Source of the DNA: Pelecanus crispus
Lineage: Eukaryota; Chordata; Aves; Pelecaniformes; Pelecanidae
Length of the DNA: 64,000 bases
Direction of reading: 5' to 3'
NCBI RefSeq assembly: GCF_030463565.1
Contig: NC_134643.1
Coordinates: forward strand, 74,645,721-74,709,720
Shown: positions 24,595-38,011 of the stretch, piece by piece
How positions within the stretch are numbered: the stretch's first letter is position 1
How the letters are laid out: each line of letters begins with the position of its first letter
Translations under genes and position numbers: made by a program
The notes under the pieces: generated by a model
Databases searched by the model: none
What the model saw: the letters and a program-made list of their open reading frames with translations, nothing else
What the model was told of the DNA's origin: nothing

Positions 24595-24621
<27 letters not shown>
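24595..24621. repeat. Homopolymer T27
   Basis: Uninterrupted T run. No CR1 or LTR sequence is attached to either side. Confidence 0.9.
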
Positions 24622-27600
24622 AGTTTTGTAGCTAGAAATATGAATACCTTTCCATCTGGACTCTCCTAGTTAAGGTAAAGTGATGTATACAAGCGTCTAA
24701 CTAAAATAACACTTCCTCTGAATCAAAATAGCATTTTTACACAAGCTGACCATAAGAAGATAAAAGAAGAATATTTGGGACACAGGAAAAAGGAACTTAA
24801 ATGACTTTTTCAGCAAAAAAGGAGGGGGCTGAACACATCGTAATGAGATTAATAGAAAGGAAAGCTCTTATTTCTGAGGGAATGCTGAACAGCTTGTCAT
24901 AAGAAGAGGAAATACTGCTTTTTTGATCAAGTTTGGTTTAGAAGTATATTTCATCAACATGCAAAGTTAGGCTATGCAAGGAATAAAATTCTGGGGAAAA
25001 AAGGACTGATAGTGGAGGGGGAAGTAGTTGCTCATATAAAAGAAAGCAAATTTCAGAACTTTGTGTTTTGAATAGATGGACCTTTTTGACATGCAACTTC
25101 TTTTTTTCACCACAGAAATGCTACTTAATTTTGTTGAAGCCTGTTTCTGAAAGGCAGATTAGTCAAAATGACATATTTTCGATGGAAGATTCTTCCCTCA
25201 ATATTTCAGCAGCTTTCATGTGGCTCAGTTTAACTGAACCAAACTGGGATCCTAAACCAGAGGGGACAGGGCAGCCGCACGTCTCTCAAGCACGCGGCTT
25301 CAAGGTCAGCCCTTCCAGAACAGGCTCCTCTCCCCTCTGCCCTGCTCTGCCTTTCTCCTTCTGACTCTAAAACGCCGCCTGGTATATCCATCTGCACTGT
25401 GACACCCCTGAATAGCGTATATGCTGTGCATCCCTTACACCATGATAGAGACTGCACCTCTTGCGGGCTCTGGTTTTGCTGTTAGCAGTACTGTGACGCT
25501 ATGGAAATATGTCTTGGGTGACCACGTGGAATTAAATGTTGGCAGACAACATTGCAGGGGAATGTATGTTATGATATCCCTCTGAAGACAACGTGCATGG
25601 TTTTATTACTTTAAAAATAAAATCTCAGAAGCAGAGCTTTTAAAGAGTCATACCGGTTCAAATCATGGAAAAACCTGCAGCCATTGTGAAAAATCTGTTT
25701 TTACTTTGACTTCTAGAAATCTCCACAGAAATTACTCCCTTTAGAGGGGATGAAGCTGACTGCCGATTCCCCCCTGTACAGCACAAGCCCAGTATTCATC
25801 TTCCTGGCTTTCGCCTGTTTATATCCAGGATCTCTGCAATCCAGATGGGGAAAAGCACATGTGACAGTGTGTGTGTGTGATTTGGAGCAGCAGATGGGTG
25901 CGAATGACAAACTGTTGCCTGTGTAGGCACCTACCTAGAGATTACTCAGAGTCCTGCCTCTGTGTGTTGTTGTTCTGTTCCTATGCACCGTTATCGAAGA
26001 GGGCACTGTCAGGGCTCCCGCGTCTGAAGCTTTACCGAACTTGACAGGGATCCTGTGCAGGCATCCAGATTTCAGTACCTTTCAGTACTCATGTCCATTC
26101 GTGATGTGCCTTCCATCTAAGGAAGCACTGACCATGTTAAAAATCGTACAGGGAGAAAACCAAGCTGGGATTGACTTTATATTTGAACTCCCTAGTAAAG
26201 AGAGATCCTGCTTTGGTGTCTTTTTGTTCCCCAGGTGGGCCTGTCGCCCCGCATTTCTTGCCTTATTTGAGCTGCCTTCCCCTTTTCTGCTCTTGCTCTG
26301 AATGTGTTCTGCATAAAGAGAGAAGTGATGGAAAGTGAAGTGCGCTGAGAGAGGAGAGGTCGGTGTTTCTGTTGCAGTCCTACATCTATAGCTTTCAACA
26401 TTAGTGCTGCACGGGCACGCCGTTAACAGCTCGTACAGAATTTCACGCACTGTCCAACAGCATGACTGCAATGAAAATGATGCCATTTCCAGTGGCAGGG
26501 AAATTTATAGCCAAAATGTATTTTCACATGTATTTCGGCTGGACTGTCACTTAAAATTGTAGGACAGGGAAGTCTAAAATGCATGTGTAACTTGCTTCCT
26601 TGAACTGGTCCCTTTCAAGTCAGCAGGGTCACCAATGCTGCGGTCGTGCATGCACATGTACTTGCTAGGTTAGGAATGCAGATAGCACAAGGTTTGGTGT
26701 CTGACTCATGGCAGTGATTTGAAATCCACAAATTCTGTAATTTCTCTATGTGTTAGTCCTGCCAGCTTTGCTGTAAGGCCTGACTGGGGTACCAAAGGGG
26801 AAGCCTTGCTCTGCCAGCACTCTGAACTCTGCTTGTTTCATAGAGTCAGCGAAGCACCAAAGTTTGGTGCCTGTGGTCCCATAAATTTGAGGTAGGTAAT
26901 CAAATCCTACTGCTATCTGGCTGAAACACATATTCTGTGGCCAGGAATTTGCATGTAAATGTCAGTGTGAAGTTATCGTGGTGAATTTTCTGTCGCAGTT
27001 GGTTTTTTCTTTATTTTAAACCATGCAGTTACAAGGATGAGTAGGAAAGATCCCTAGTTTGCTGCTGGATAGACATCTGAACCCCGTATGAGCGCACTGC
27101 CGAGGACAGTTGGAGGAGATGCGGAAAGTGGGCTGCCTGGGGAAGGGGTGGGTGAAACGTGTGGTGCTGGAAGAAGATCATTGAACTGATTTAATTAGTT
27201 CTGTTTCAGAGGATTCATTTTTGCTCAGGTCACTGCTACGTTCATCTATTTGCTTTGTTCCCCCCTCTTAGCAATAGGCAAACGCAGGGTGATAATTAAT
27301 TTGGCAGGTTGATTGAGATTGGGTGGCAGAGAGGGGAGTTTTCCTGGATGAGTGATAAAGCGAGTTGGTTGAGCTTAAAGTGAATAGTCTGAAAGAGAAA
27401 GTAGTTAGTATAAAATCCCCCCAAGGGTGTCTTTAAACTGAATGTACTTTGAGTTTTGACATTGAGGTTTTTTAGTAAGCTACCAGGCTCTACAGTGCAA
27501 TTTTAGGACATTTGCTAGCTGGGATCTAGCTGTCGGAATGTCAGTGCTATTCTTCTGCATTGTGAAACCTCAAAACTGGGAAAATGGGGTGTTAATGAAA

Positions 27601-29460
27601 GAAGTAGCTTGTTTGTGTGGGTGTCAGGCTGGAATGAGCTTTGGCAGAGCGATGCTCTTTTCTTTTCTAGGCCAACCCTGGAAGCTGAGGCTTCACCTGA
27701 CCAGACACAGTGCTGCTCTCACGGTGGGAGAAGGCACTGTGGGTCAATCTGCTCTGTGCACTAGCTTGAGGGAGGCCAAATTCTCAGTATCTTAAAATTT
27801 TCATTACTGAATCTCAGCTATCTCTCAGTGTGCTACCATTAAAGTTAATGCGTTTCAGGAAAATGAGCTGCTGAAACTGTAAGAAATTATGTTTCTGGCT
27901 TTGCGTCTCACTGTATTTTAGCCTCACCAGGGGCCGATTCCTATAATCACTGTGTTTTGTGTTTCACGCCAGGTGGACATTAAGTTGCCGTATTAAAAAA
28001 AGTAACGTTTGCTTTTTCCTTTTCAGTAAGTGCATATGGTAACAGAAGAGATCTGATTTGTTCAAATTACTGGATTCTGTTGCTTACAGAATTTCCAATT
28101 TTGGGGGGCAATGGCACTGCAACTTTTATTTGACTTCTCTGACCAAGCGGTTGGGGCCTGGGGGTTCGCCCTCTGCCCCCTTCCTTTTTTTAAGTGGTTC
28201 TTTGCTCTTCTGAGAGGTTTTGAGTTGACAGCTATGACGGAATGCCATCCTGCCCGCACGAGGGAAGTACAACGGGGACACAAGCAAGTCATGCTTGTCC
28301 CTACCCCCGCCGGTGTGGCTCAGTTCCCTTGCAGAGGAACCACTTCTGAAGGTTAAATGTCTGGTGAAACCTCCATGCTTACTCAGTCCTAAGGGGTTTT
28401 TTGCTGCTGAGACTGCCAGTAATGATGTCAGTTTGACAAGGTTTTGTTTTTTGGTTTGGGTTGGGTTTTTTCCTGTGAGGTAGACACTTACCCACTGGGA
28501 ATTGAATTGGGAAATTCCTGTTTTTATGCAGACTACCAGAGAGTGGTCAGCTGTTAGGTTAATGCACTTAATAAACTAATGGGACTAAGTTGCCTTCCAT
28601 ATGACCTTTCATGTTTTGTGTTATTATTGTGGGTCATTCAACTAAAATCAGAGCTTGACTGAAAAATCTCTTAAAAGTTTTCCTACTCTTTCAGTGGGGT
28701 TTTTAATTGCTATGCAAAAAGACATCCCCCGTATCTTCAAGGAACTAATTTCTTTGGAAGCAGAGACCTTCCTGTGCGCTGATAACCAGCCGAAAAGAGT
28801 CATCTTTGAGGCTTGTGTTGACTAATAACAGCAAGTGCAAATACTGCATATGAAACTAGTGTCTCTGAAAAGATGGAAAGTGAGAGACAAATCATGCACT
28901 AAAGAGAGAACAGTATTGGTAACACACATTGCAGAGCAGACTTTTTTGTAGAAGTCTTTAGACTCCTTTTAAAAATAAATAATAGGCTTTAGATACCTAA
29001 ACGTGCTTTCAGACTATGCTGACTTTGCTGCCATAGCTAGCTTGTTTATCAAGCCTGTGCCAGGGTTGGTATTGTGACTGGGGTTCTTAATGCATAGTTA
29101 ATGATTCCCAATGGAAAAAAAGTAAATAAGCTTTCTGACTTTTTCTAGGAACTTAATTACACCAGAATGGACTTGATTGTGTAGCTTTGAAATCCAGGAA
29201 CTTAATGTGTCTACTTTGAATAGCAAGCAAGGTTTAAATAGTAATTTTCTTCTTTTTAATGATTTATTTTTGTTCTTTTGTCAGCTTGCTGTTACATTTA
29301 GGAGTCTTGATATTGCTACGTTGCCCTGGCATCCCCATACCAAGGAATCTTCTTCTGTAGGTTACTGTCTGTAAAATTAGGGCCATGGCTAAGGTGAGAG
29401 GATATCAGAGTATCTGTGCCCATATATTTTATCTCACCAGTATGGATATTTTTTTTCCAG

Positions 29461-29496
29461 GGCTTTGATTTTCATGATTATGCTCAGAATGGGAAA
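29461..29496 (+). other. Microexon-like 36-nt segment
   Basis: It is preceded by ATTTTTTTTCCAG and followed by a near-consensus donor, GTGAGT. The 36 nt are in-frame in length and read GFDFHDYAQNGK in phase 0 with no stop. A second phase is also open (ALIFMIMLRMGK) and the third has a stop. Both splice sites are good, but the segment is so short that chance is a serious alternative. It lies about 8.5 kb upstream of the better exon at 37961 and on the same strand. Confidence 0.2.
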
Positions 29497-29786
29497 GTGA
29501 GTACATGGAAAATTTGGTGAACCCTTTTCCTTGTTGAGTACTGGTCTACCAGATCAACATGCCTATTATTAATCCACCAGATCTGTTTAAGGGGCTAAGA
29601 AATCTATTTATGATCAGTTTAATTGTTTTATTCATTTATTCTGGAAATCTTTTAAATACCCAGATTAAGATAAGACTATTAACTTAGGAAGTCTTTGCTA
29701 AAAGAAATCTGTTCCACATCTGCAAGTAGCTCTTTGTGTGGCATCCATCCTTGGGGATCACCGAAGAATAACAGTTGCTTTTCTTT

Positions 29787-29790
29787 AAAA

Positions 29791-29822
<32 letters not shown>
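29787..29822. repeat. Poly(A) passing into (AAAAG)n
   Basis: About 21 A followed by four AAAAG-like units. No retroelement body was recognised next to it. Confidence 0.85.
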
Positions 29823-32800
29823 TTCAGTCCTTTTCTGTATTTTACTACAGCTCTACCTCAAAACCCCATTGTTTAAAATCCTGTTTGATGTGTGAAAGAT
29901 TAATAGGGCCCTGAGAAATTCGATGGTAGGACTGAAAAGAATAGAAACGTGTAGCATTTTGTTTTATTACTGTCATCTGTTTAAGTAGTTGTGACAAAAA
30001 TGTATATAAATCCAGATACAGGGTATGGGGGTGGCTATTACCCCGCCTTTTCTTTTTCCCACCTGCCTTTTTTTTTATTTCACAGTACCTTCACACTACC
30101 TAAAGTTAAACCTGCTCATTTCAAGAAGTGGAGTGGAGCAAGGGACACGACAGTTGTCCACAAACCCACCACTGCCAATTTGCCGTGGTGTGCGTCTTCA
30201 TGCCTGCTGCCCCCATGCAAGGGAGCCCAGATCCCTGAAGAAGTCAGATGCAGTTTATTGTCTGGAAATATTCTAAAAGGTCACATGCTGCCATGAGAAA
30301 AGTCCTCAAAAATGTAGTCTCTCTCTTGCCGTCTCGCCCAGCGCCAGATATGATCTCATTCCTTTTATTCCTTTGGAGCTGAGTCCCTGGTTAAGTGCTC
30401 GGGACAGTTTCTTCACCATGCCTGCGGGACAGCCACTGCTGGTGCCTTTCAGGTTGTCCTCCTGTGCTGCAGTGCCCATTCACCTCCCCTCAGCCTCACC
30501 TTGCCAAGTGCCCTATTTCCTCCATTCCCTTCCACCACAGCGTCTCAGTATGACGTTCACTACATATGTTTTTCCCCTGTTTTGTGTAGCCTCTGGCAGT
30601 GCTGTGGCTCATTGCTTGACCTGCCAGCCAGACTGTGAGAGGGCTGTAGGGGTCAAGGAGGCAGCTCCCTCCGGGGCTTCCAGCTTCACCAGGGTACCAG
30701 CTTCAGAGGGCTTAACTCCATCCCCTGCACAGGGCTCGTCCTGCAGGGAAGCCGTTCGCTGCAGCTCCTCTCCAGACCCATCATTCTACCTCGCTGCCCC
30801 TGCCTCCAGTTCAAAGCAATGCCAAGTTTCAAAGCATTTCTGCCTGTGCCTCGGTTTAAAAATCTTCTCTCTGCTTCCAGCTGTTGTCCAGCAGCCCACA
30901 AACCTTTGAAACAACTTAATTGATCAGGAGGCAGCTTAAAGGCTCTTACACTGCCCGCCTGCCCCCCCTTTTATTAATTTAGTTAGTTTATTGTGGTGGA
31001 GTTTTTTTGTTTTGTTTTTTAACCAGTCTCAGAACGGGGACTGACCTTGATGATTTGCAGGGCTCCAACGCATTGGGAGCATTTGGGTGGAGAGTTTCCT
31101 CCCCACTAATTGCACAGCCAGAGGCCGCGATGGGGCAAGCGTGCAGCTCACATATCTGGCTGAACAGTGCAGCTCTGACATCTTGTGCTTTAAGCTGACC
31201 CTGGGAATTGGCGAGTGGTTGTGGAAAAGGGATTGTTTTTCCAAATATTGGAGCACTTTGCTATCTGTGTGTCATAGTCTACACATGCCTGTGTATGATC
31301 ACGCTTACCACACAGCAAGGAAGACATCTGTGACACTTTGGATGCCTGCAGGGTAAGCTACAGCTGTGCCATTTGATGGAGAAGGTGGTCACTACAGCCA
31401 TGCAGTTGTTCCCCAGTTACGTTATCAGGTTCTGGCAGTGCAGAATCTCAGCAGCTACAGCTTAGCTTCTCCTGCTCATGGTCCACACCAAAACTGCACT
31501 CCCTAAGTCAGTCGAGTCAGTAAATCACCTCGTTTATCTTGATTATCATGAAAGTGCAGGGAACAGTCTGTCGAATAGAAAGAATCCTACTCAATGTGCA
31601 AGAAAGCCCTGTTAGTTTTGGTATGACCCGACTCCTGCATATTTGAAAAAATAAATGTTTCTTCTAATGTGTAATCAAGGAAATAATTTGTGCTTTTTTG
31701 TCACTGAGAAAGAAATTTATCGGGAACATTTTGTGCCTACATGCTGGTAACAAACAGTTTCTTTTTACCAGTGGAAATATGATCCTGACTGAAGCATAGT
31801 TAATACCCATTCAGTCAGAGAATATATATCATACTGTGCCCCATTCAGCGCAAGCTGTAAGGAGACAGTGTCAAAGAACTCAACAGTGAGACACTGTTTC
31901 ATATCCTCAACATGCCCATTCAACAAAATCTCTTCCAAAGAGGGAAGATGCTATGCTCATGTTTAAATACAGGCTCTGCTATTTTGACGAAGGATGAAGC
32001 CAGGTGCCAGCCAGATTGGATGCTCCTATCTAGCTCTGCTGGACACTGATTCCCAAATATAAGCAACTCTTAAAACTGCTGGCTACCGCCCAGCCAAAAC
32101 TTCTCAGAATCTCATTGGTAATTCATTTTTGCTGCTACTAAATGCTCTAAATCATTGCATAAATGGCAAAAAGGCATTTTTACAGGTACTCGGCTGTTTG
32201 GGGGAGCTCGGGGTATCCTATTCATGTATCGCAGTCAGTTCAGCAGAGAATATTGGATGCTAAGTGTTTGGCTCCCAATCACAGATGGGGCCGATGAGCA
32301 ATTTCTCTAGCATTCCTGTGCTTTGCTTTGTGTTCACCTTTTGTTTATTCACTAGAGGAGAGCAGGGCTCTCTTATGCTCACTGTAATGTAAACGCAGTG
32401 TCCAGCCATGGTCTGAAATCTTTAAAGACCAAGTGAAGAAGCTAGTGAGTTGGGGCAAGGTTCTGACACATGCATTTGGACTGTGTGATCCTTCTTCAGT
32501 CTATTTGAATCCTATTTGCTAGCTTTGGTGAGTTATGGCTGATTTAGCTCACCGTTGTCATCCCTATCTAATTATTTTTATAATTGTAAAAGTGTTGTGT
32601 ATGTGTAAATATATATCTAAATAAAATTCCAGAGTAGCAGAGTATAATCTGAATAGAATTAGAATAGGGTCTGGATTGATTTAAACTCTTTTATTAAGCA
32701 CTAAGTATAACTGGTTCATTGGTCTTCTTAAATACTTACCATGAAAAGATCTGCTCATTCCCTCTAATGAAACTGTGCTGAATGTTATATTTGCTTAAAT

Positions 32801-35800
32801 AGAAACCCCCTGTGGTTTCAAAATGCTGTTGCATTCTGCTACTGAGGACTCCCTTCCCTTCCTAAGAATATACATAGGACTGCTCATATTCTAAATGTTG
32901 GGGGGTTTTCCCACTTATGCCCCGTTGTGGAGGTCCTTATGATAAGATTATGCCTTTTCTATTTCTGTGAGTTGTTTTTTGGGTTGGGGTTTTTTTTTTC
33001 CAGCCGTGTCATACCTAGCAGTATTGCTGGTTCGAGGGTGCCAAAATCAAAAACCTAGGCCAGAAAAGATCATTTAAGGGAAAAAGAAGACCTAGAAACA
33101 GCTAAAAAGGTTTGAATTGTCATTCTTTGCTTTCTGTCTTTTTATTTATTTAGATGTTTCACAGTATGTGTGGGTCACATTTTCCTGCAGTTCTCTAATA
33201 CTAAGGAGGCTTAGAATTATGGTTTATGAATTTTAATGAAGGTTGAGATTATTATGTAATCATATGCTGGGGCTTTAATTAAACCACCAAATAGGAGAAG
33301 TACTGCATTTAGAGAGGTGAGAGCTGAAGATGCTAATTTTTAAATGTCTTTGTTCTACTTTGGCATGGATATCTCAGATATCTAATGCAGGCAATCCCTT
33401 ATACCATTCCTTACTCCTTTGCAGGTATCATTGCATTAGTGAACATCTGGTTTACATTTAAAATTTGGGTTTACAACCCTTAAGGCCTAGAGACTTCATA
33501 GTGTTTATAGTGAAAGCCTGAGTTTTAGAGCACAGGCTACCACCCTACACGTTCAGAGCGAGCTAGCCCCTTTTCACTTCTCTTTTTCTCTCTGTAACTG
33601 TGATTTTGGTATTAGAGTCTTCTCCATTCCTGCCTCCTCTTCCATCCGCAGTCCTTGCACTCAGCTGGGCTGGGAGGAGGCTGTTTTCCCTTGAGACCTG
33701 TTAGTCAATTAGTAGGGTAGAGGGAGCCAGTTGACTTTAGCAAAACCCATGGTTTTCTGCATTCTTGTACATGCAAGAGTTGTTCATGTTGATGAAAGCT
33801 GGCTTCATCTTCAAGTGTTAAAACTGTCAGAGCTGGGTTTCCAGGACAGTTTTAGATGAAATGTAAAGTAGATACTTTCCTTCTGAGAGAGACTGCATGC
33901 ATATAAGCAGTGTGGGAGTTTGATTTTGGTTTTATCCTCCCTTTGCTGCTGCTGGTACACTCAGCCTCAGCAGCCTGGTCAGTAAGAAGGATAAAGAAAA
34001 GTAATTGGATGGTGTGAGGCTGTTTAGCATCACTCTGGACCAAATCGATAAACAGTAGTTTTTAGAGGTGGTAGGGTCTGGAACAAACCCTTCTGTTAGT
34101 GATAAACATAAATCCTTCTACTTCCAAATGCATTTTTGTGTCTGTATCTCTGTTTTCATGCATGCACCAATTAAACAACATATTTTTTTCTTTTTTTTCT
34201 GATTTCAGAAGGTTGACTCAGACTCAAGTGGATTTATTCACACTCTATGTTTCTGAGTGTTTGTGGTTGGTTTGTTTTGGTTTTGGTTTGGTTCTTTTAA
34301 TACTGTTTTCTTCATCTTTTGATTTCTATAAAGTTTGTGGATATTGCCTGATAGGTCAGGCATACTTGCTTTCCTCCTTTTCTACATATCATACTCCAGC
34401 ACTTGCTGTTTGTCCAGTCAAAGAAGATCTTTCCCAGGTTCAGAAGTAATCTAGCACAGTGTGGCTTGTTGAGCTAAAGGGTGTCATATGGAGGCCAATC
34501 ATCCCTCTGTAGGATGTTGGCCTGGCAGAGATTTTTTTTTTTTACAAAGGCTCTACCTGTTTATTTAATTTGTTTTCTGTCTTATGTCTTAAAGCTTGAG
34601 GCATTTTTGTAAGTGTGATATACTTTTTATTTCATTTTTAACTCCTTCACTCCTTTGTTACTATGGACCATTGCAGATATGCCAAGAACATTCTAGCATC
34701 AGATGAAATACATTTTAAAGTCAAGTAAGATTTGGTAGGTTATAAAAATGTGAGGAAAAGGTTGGCTTCATAGGGTCATGCATTTTACTACCATGCTTGA
34801 AAACTGCCTAGAATTGGCAAGGTCTCTTACCATTCTAGAACTCTTCCTTTGCTTCCTCGTGCTCACCATTTTACCAGGTGATAACCACAGGGTTAACTCA
34901 GTAGAGCATCCTGGCATCGTATATGACATACAAAGAGAGAACAGTGGTGTTGAAATTCTTTTACACTAGGGGCAATGGATCTATCAGCAAAAATACAAAC
35001 ATGGCTGATTCCACAAAGGCACATTTGTAGAGAAATGAAATGAAATGCGGGTTGTGTAATTTGCTATGAGGAGTTAGCAGTTTGCTAATATAACAGTGCC
35101 AGAATAAGCAAGGCGTCACTCCGTTGGTTCCAATACATTTATGACTGGTTGCTTCATTGGTGACTTTGGCCTCTCTTCCGTAAGTGATTTTGGTTGTTAG
35201 ATGCTGAGAAATGGAGCAAGGATGAGTTGTTACAGCCTTTGGACTAATTTTTCACTGTAACATTAGCTGCTGCTGCGACATCCAGTTTGTGGAGCACCCC
35301 AGGATTGCCCACACCTTGTAGAGGAGCAGGGCTGGAGATGGGGGACCTGGGCCAAAAGGCACCTGCAAGGTGTGGAAAAGGAGGAGCAGCGGAGCAGAGC
35401 AGGGGCTGGGGAAGCGCAGGAGAGCACTCCGGGGGCTGAAAAACTCTGTGGAGACGTGAAGCACCAGGCAGTAACTGGGGAACAGGGAACAGGGTGGGCA
35501 AACTGTGCCTGAAGAAGAATTGAGTGTTTAAGAGGACTTGATTTGGGCTTGAGGATTGGTGGTGATCACAAGTAACCACGCCTGGCACATGTCAGTCTGG
35601 TTTCCTGGGACTGGCTGGACTGGGACCATCCCTATATTCGGTGCACCTCCTCTAATGGGAGCAATAACTCCAAGCTTGACTCTTAACTGTGTTGCTTATT
35701 TTTGGCAGTACTAGTAAAGGAACCCTTCGCTTTTCAGTAAACTATGGATTCAGTGAGGGTAGGAGCATCAAAAACCTGGCAGTGCGATCTCATGGTACAC

Positions 35801-36879
35801 TTGGTTTTGAGGGTGTGGTACACACTGCCAAATGTCTGTAGAGCCTGGAGAACCACAGTAACCATAGCCAGGCCTGCAACATTAATCCTTTTTTCTTAAC
35901 TGTGAAATAACAGGCATACTTTTTGTGCTAATTTTGCTGGTAGGAAGTTGTAGATAAAGATAGCCCTTATCATGCTGGGAATCACAGGTGGTCAGACTCA
36001 TGCTAAATTAATTTTTCTTTAGCCAAGTAAATTAAGAAAGCGGGCACCACTTCCCCACCAGACATAGAGGCTGAGGAGTTAAAACTGAAGAGGTTTTCTT
36101 GGTCCAGAGTGGCAGGAGCCAGGGAGGAAGCACAGGTATGAGGGTTTTGGCAGAGGTTCTGTGAAGCACATAACCTTTGGTAGATGCATCTCTTGGTAGC
36201 TTTTGCATGCCAGTTATTTACTGAGAGGCCAGCTTTCATAAACATCAAAGCTCGGTTTCATGCAGTAATAAGCAAATGTAAGAGTATGGAGAAACAAACA
36301 GGGAAAGCTGGCATAGCCAGTGTTTCCACCAACAGTATATGGAAAAAGGAAATAATTACAGTAAAACGAGGGGGTCGGTTGTGAGGCTGTATCAGGTAAA
36401 AAAATGGTGCGACATTTCTGATCTTTGATGCCTGTCTGCGTGTGCAGTTTGTCTCCAGTTATGGGGGTAGGTAATTGTAAGTAATAACTTAAAGAAATGA
36501 AGGGGCCCTTGGAGAAGGAAAGGATAAGTAGGAACATTGATGGAGAAGATAAAGATTTCTTATGAGATGTATGTGGCTTTCCTCATTTTTTGAAGTAATT
36601 TTAATTTCTTGTCCTGGGGTGAGTCTTTCAAAAGCATATTCTGCAATAAGCGTAGGTTGTGAATCTCATTGCCTACCTCTGACCTGGGAGAAGGCGTTTC
36701 CTTTGGGAAAGAATGTTCGGGAAAAGAGAGCAAGAAAATGTTTGTGACTGTTAAGTCATTACATGTCACATTGACCCTCCTATCTTTCATTCACATATTT
36801 TTATATTTGCATTAAGCTATGCTTGTATGAGTAAGAAAAAGCATTACCCAGAAGAGATCCCTGAACAGCCGTGAAAAAA

Positions 36880-37020
36880 AGCCAGCTCCCAGGCTGGAAC
36901 ACGTGCCGGCCGAGCGCTCAGAGGCAGGATTAGCAGCGGCAGCCACCTTGTGTGCTGCACAGCTCGGGCTCCACCGGAGCTGGGCCTTGGCACTCCCGGG
37001 TGCTTTCCAGGGTTTTTTAG
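36880..37020. promoter_or_regulatory. Small CpG-rich patch with a perfect E-box
   Basis: Nine CpG in about 140 bases, in otherwise CpG-poor DNA. It includes CACGTG at 36900-36905, CCGGCCGAGCGC, CAGCGGCAGCC and CCCGGG, plus a short hairpin (CAGCTC paired with GAGCTG) near 36960-36982. It lies about 1 kb upstream of the candidate exon. It could be an alternative promoter or merely a GC-rich remnant. Confidence 0.22.
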
Positions 37021-37960
37021 GCAGGCGTGAGGATAGCTTTATTGTCAGCAGTTCACATTTACCCATAATCTTCGGATACAGAAAGCAGTAATAAAGCCTA
37101 CTAGGTATTCTCTCTCCTCTTTCTTTGTCCCCCACCATGACATATACGGAAAGAGCTGCTGTGTGCAAATTGTATGTTGCTTAAAGAAAGAGAGTGAGTG
37201 CCTGTGTTAGCATACAGTTATGAAGTACAGTAGAAAAAAGATGAGAGAAGAAAAATTATTTTTTTCTGGAGTCCATCTGTACTGTCCAATGTCTGACCAC
37301 TTGTCTCACAACACAGTCTCCTGTAGGGTTGCACGGAGGATTTGAGAGCTGAATTTGGGCTGTAATTAATGTTTGCCTTCTCTTTAACTTGAGGCGCTGT
37401 ATACCATCACAAATCTTAATTTCCACAAGAACGCATCATCTCTAAACTCTCTCGGTTTCCCCTTTGCAATGTATTGACCCCAACCTGTTTTCCTTTAGAG
37501 GGTGTATGCCTACTTTTTTATTAAATTGAGAATAATTTAGTGGTGAGACAGAATTAAAGCTGTCTCTAACTTTCATGCCTGGTATAAAACATGCATTGCT
37601 GTTTAATCAAATGTCCCCTGGTTTTAGTAATGTCCTTGCTGATATATCAGCTCTCCTTTTGCCAGATCAGTATTAAACATTTGGCTAAAGCTGAATCTGT
37701 GGCAGTGGGAATTTTATTGGCATGAGCAGTGTTGTGAGGCTAGATGTGTTTTGGCTCTGAATTTAAAGGTACAAAGTTATAGTAACAACTCCCAAGCCTT
37801 CTCACCCTCATTATGAAGCTAAAAGCTGCGTGAAATAAACTGTAAAAGCAAACCTGGCTTTTTTAAAAGAAAATGAGCAATGGATATAAAAGCATGAACG
37901 TTTCAATTAAAGCTAATGAGCGCAATTTCTCACTTACCTGTGCTTTTCTTTGTTTTTCAG

Positions 37961-38011
37961 CTCATGGGGCATTCTGAATGGGATCACAAACGAGGACCCA
38001 GAGGCTCACAG
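37961..38011 (+). CDS. Candidate 51-nt internal coding exon of an unidentified plus-strand gene
   Basis: This is the best exon signal in the window. A strong acceptor (TGTGCTTTTCTTTGTTTTTCAG, ending at 37960) is followed by 51 nt of much higher GC than the flanks. It ends at a usable donor, CACAG followed by GTCAGT at 38012. The length is a multiple of three. Phase 0 reads [17 protein letters not shown] without a stop and phase 1 reads [17 protein letters not shown] without a stop. The remaining phase has a stop, and codon phase cannot be fixed without a neighbouring exon. Both readings are hydrophilic and look like ordinary protein. I do not recognise the gene. If real, its flanks for tens of kilobases are introns, and inclusion could be alternative because skipping preserves frame. 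Confidence 0.5.

Larger units (their letters stand above)
17461..29460. other. Long non-coding stretch, intron-like
   Basis: No transposon was recognised. It includes G/T tracts at 17711-17742, 20223-20253, 21486-21508 and 28441-28472, a 27-T run, and one exon-like non-coding segment at 19430-19515. The remaining frames are short and unsupported. Confidence 0.5.
29497..37960. other. Intron-like non-coding stretch upstream of the 37961 exon
   Basis: It contains a poly(A)/(AAAAG)n tract at 29787-29822 and G/T tracts near 32973-33000 and 34261-34292. There is a CpG cluster at 36880-37020. The 178-codon frame at 30373-30909 is Ser/Pro/Cys-rich with no recognisable domain and is treated as chance. 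Confidence 0.45.

Noticed and set aside
30373..30909. 178-codon plus-strand open frame, the longest one not in a CR1 or the T-rich tract apart from similar chance frames
   Set aside because: Ser/Pro/Cys-rich with no domain, no splice context and no recognisable family; GC-richer DNA simply has fewer stops.
34201..34449. Possible exon after TTTTTCTGATTTCAG
   Set aside because: The phase-0 frame closes quickly and no donor follows at a sensible distance; the longer frame continues into a TTTGG repeat.
35244..35588. 114-codon minus-strand Pro/Leu/Ser-rich frame
   Set aside because: Low-complexity translation of G-rich DNA, no domain.
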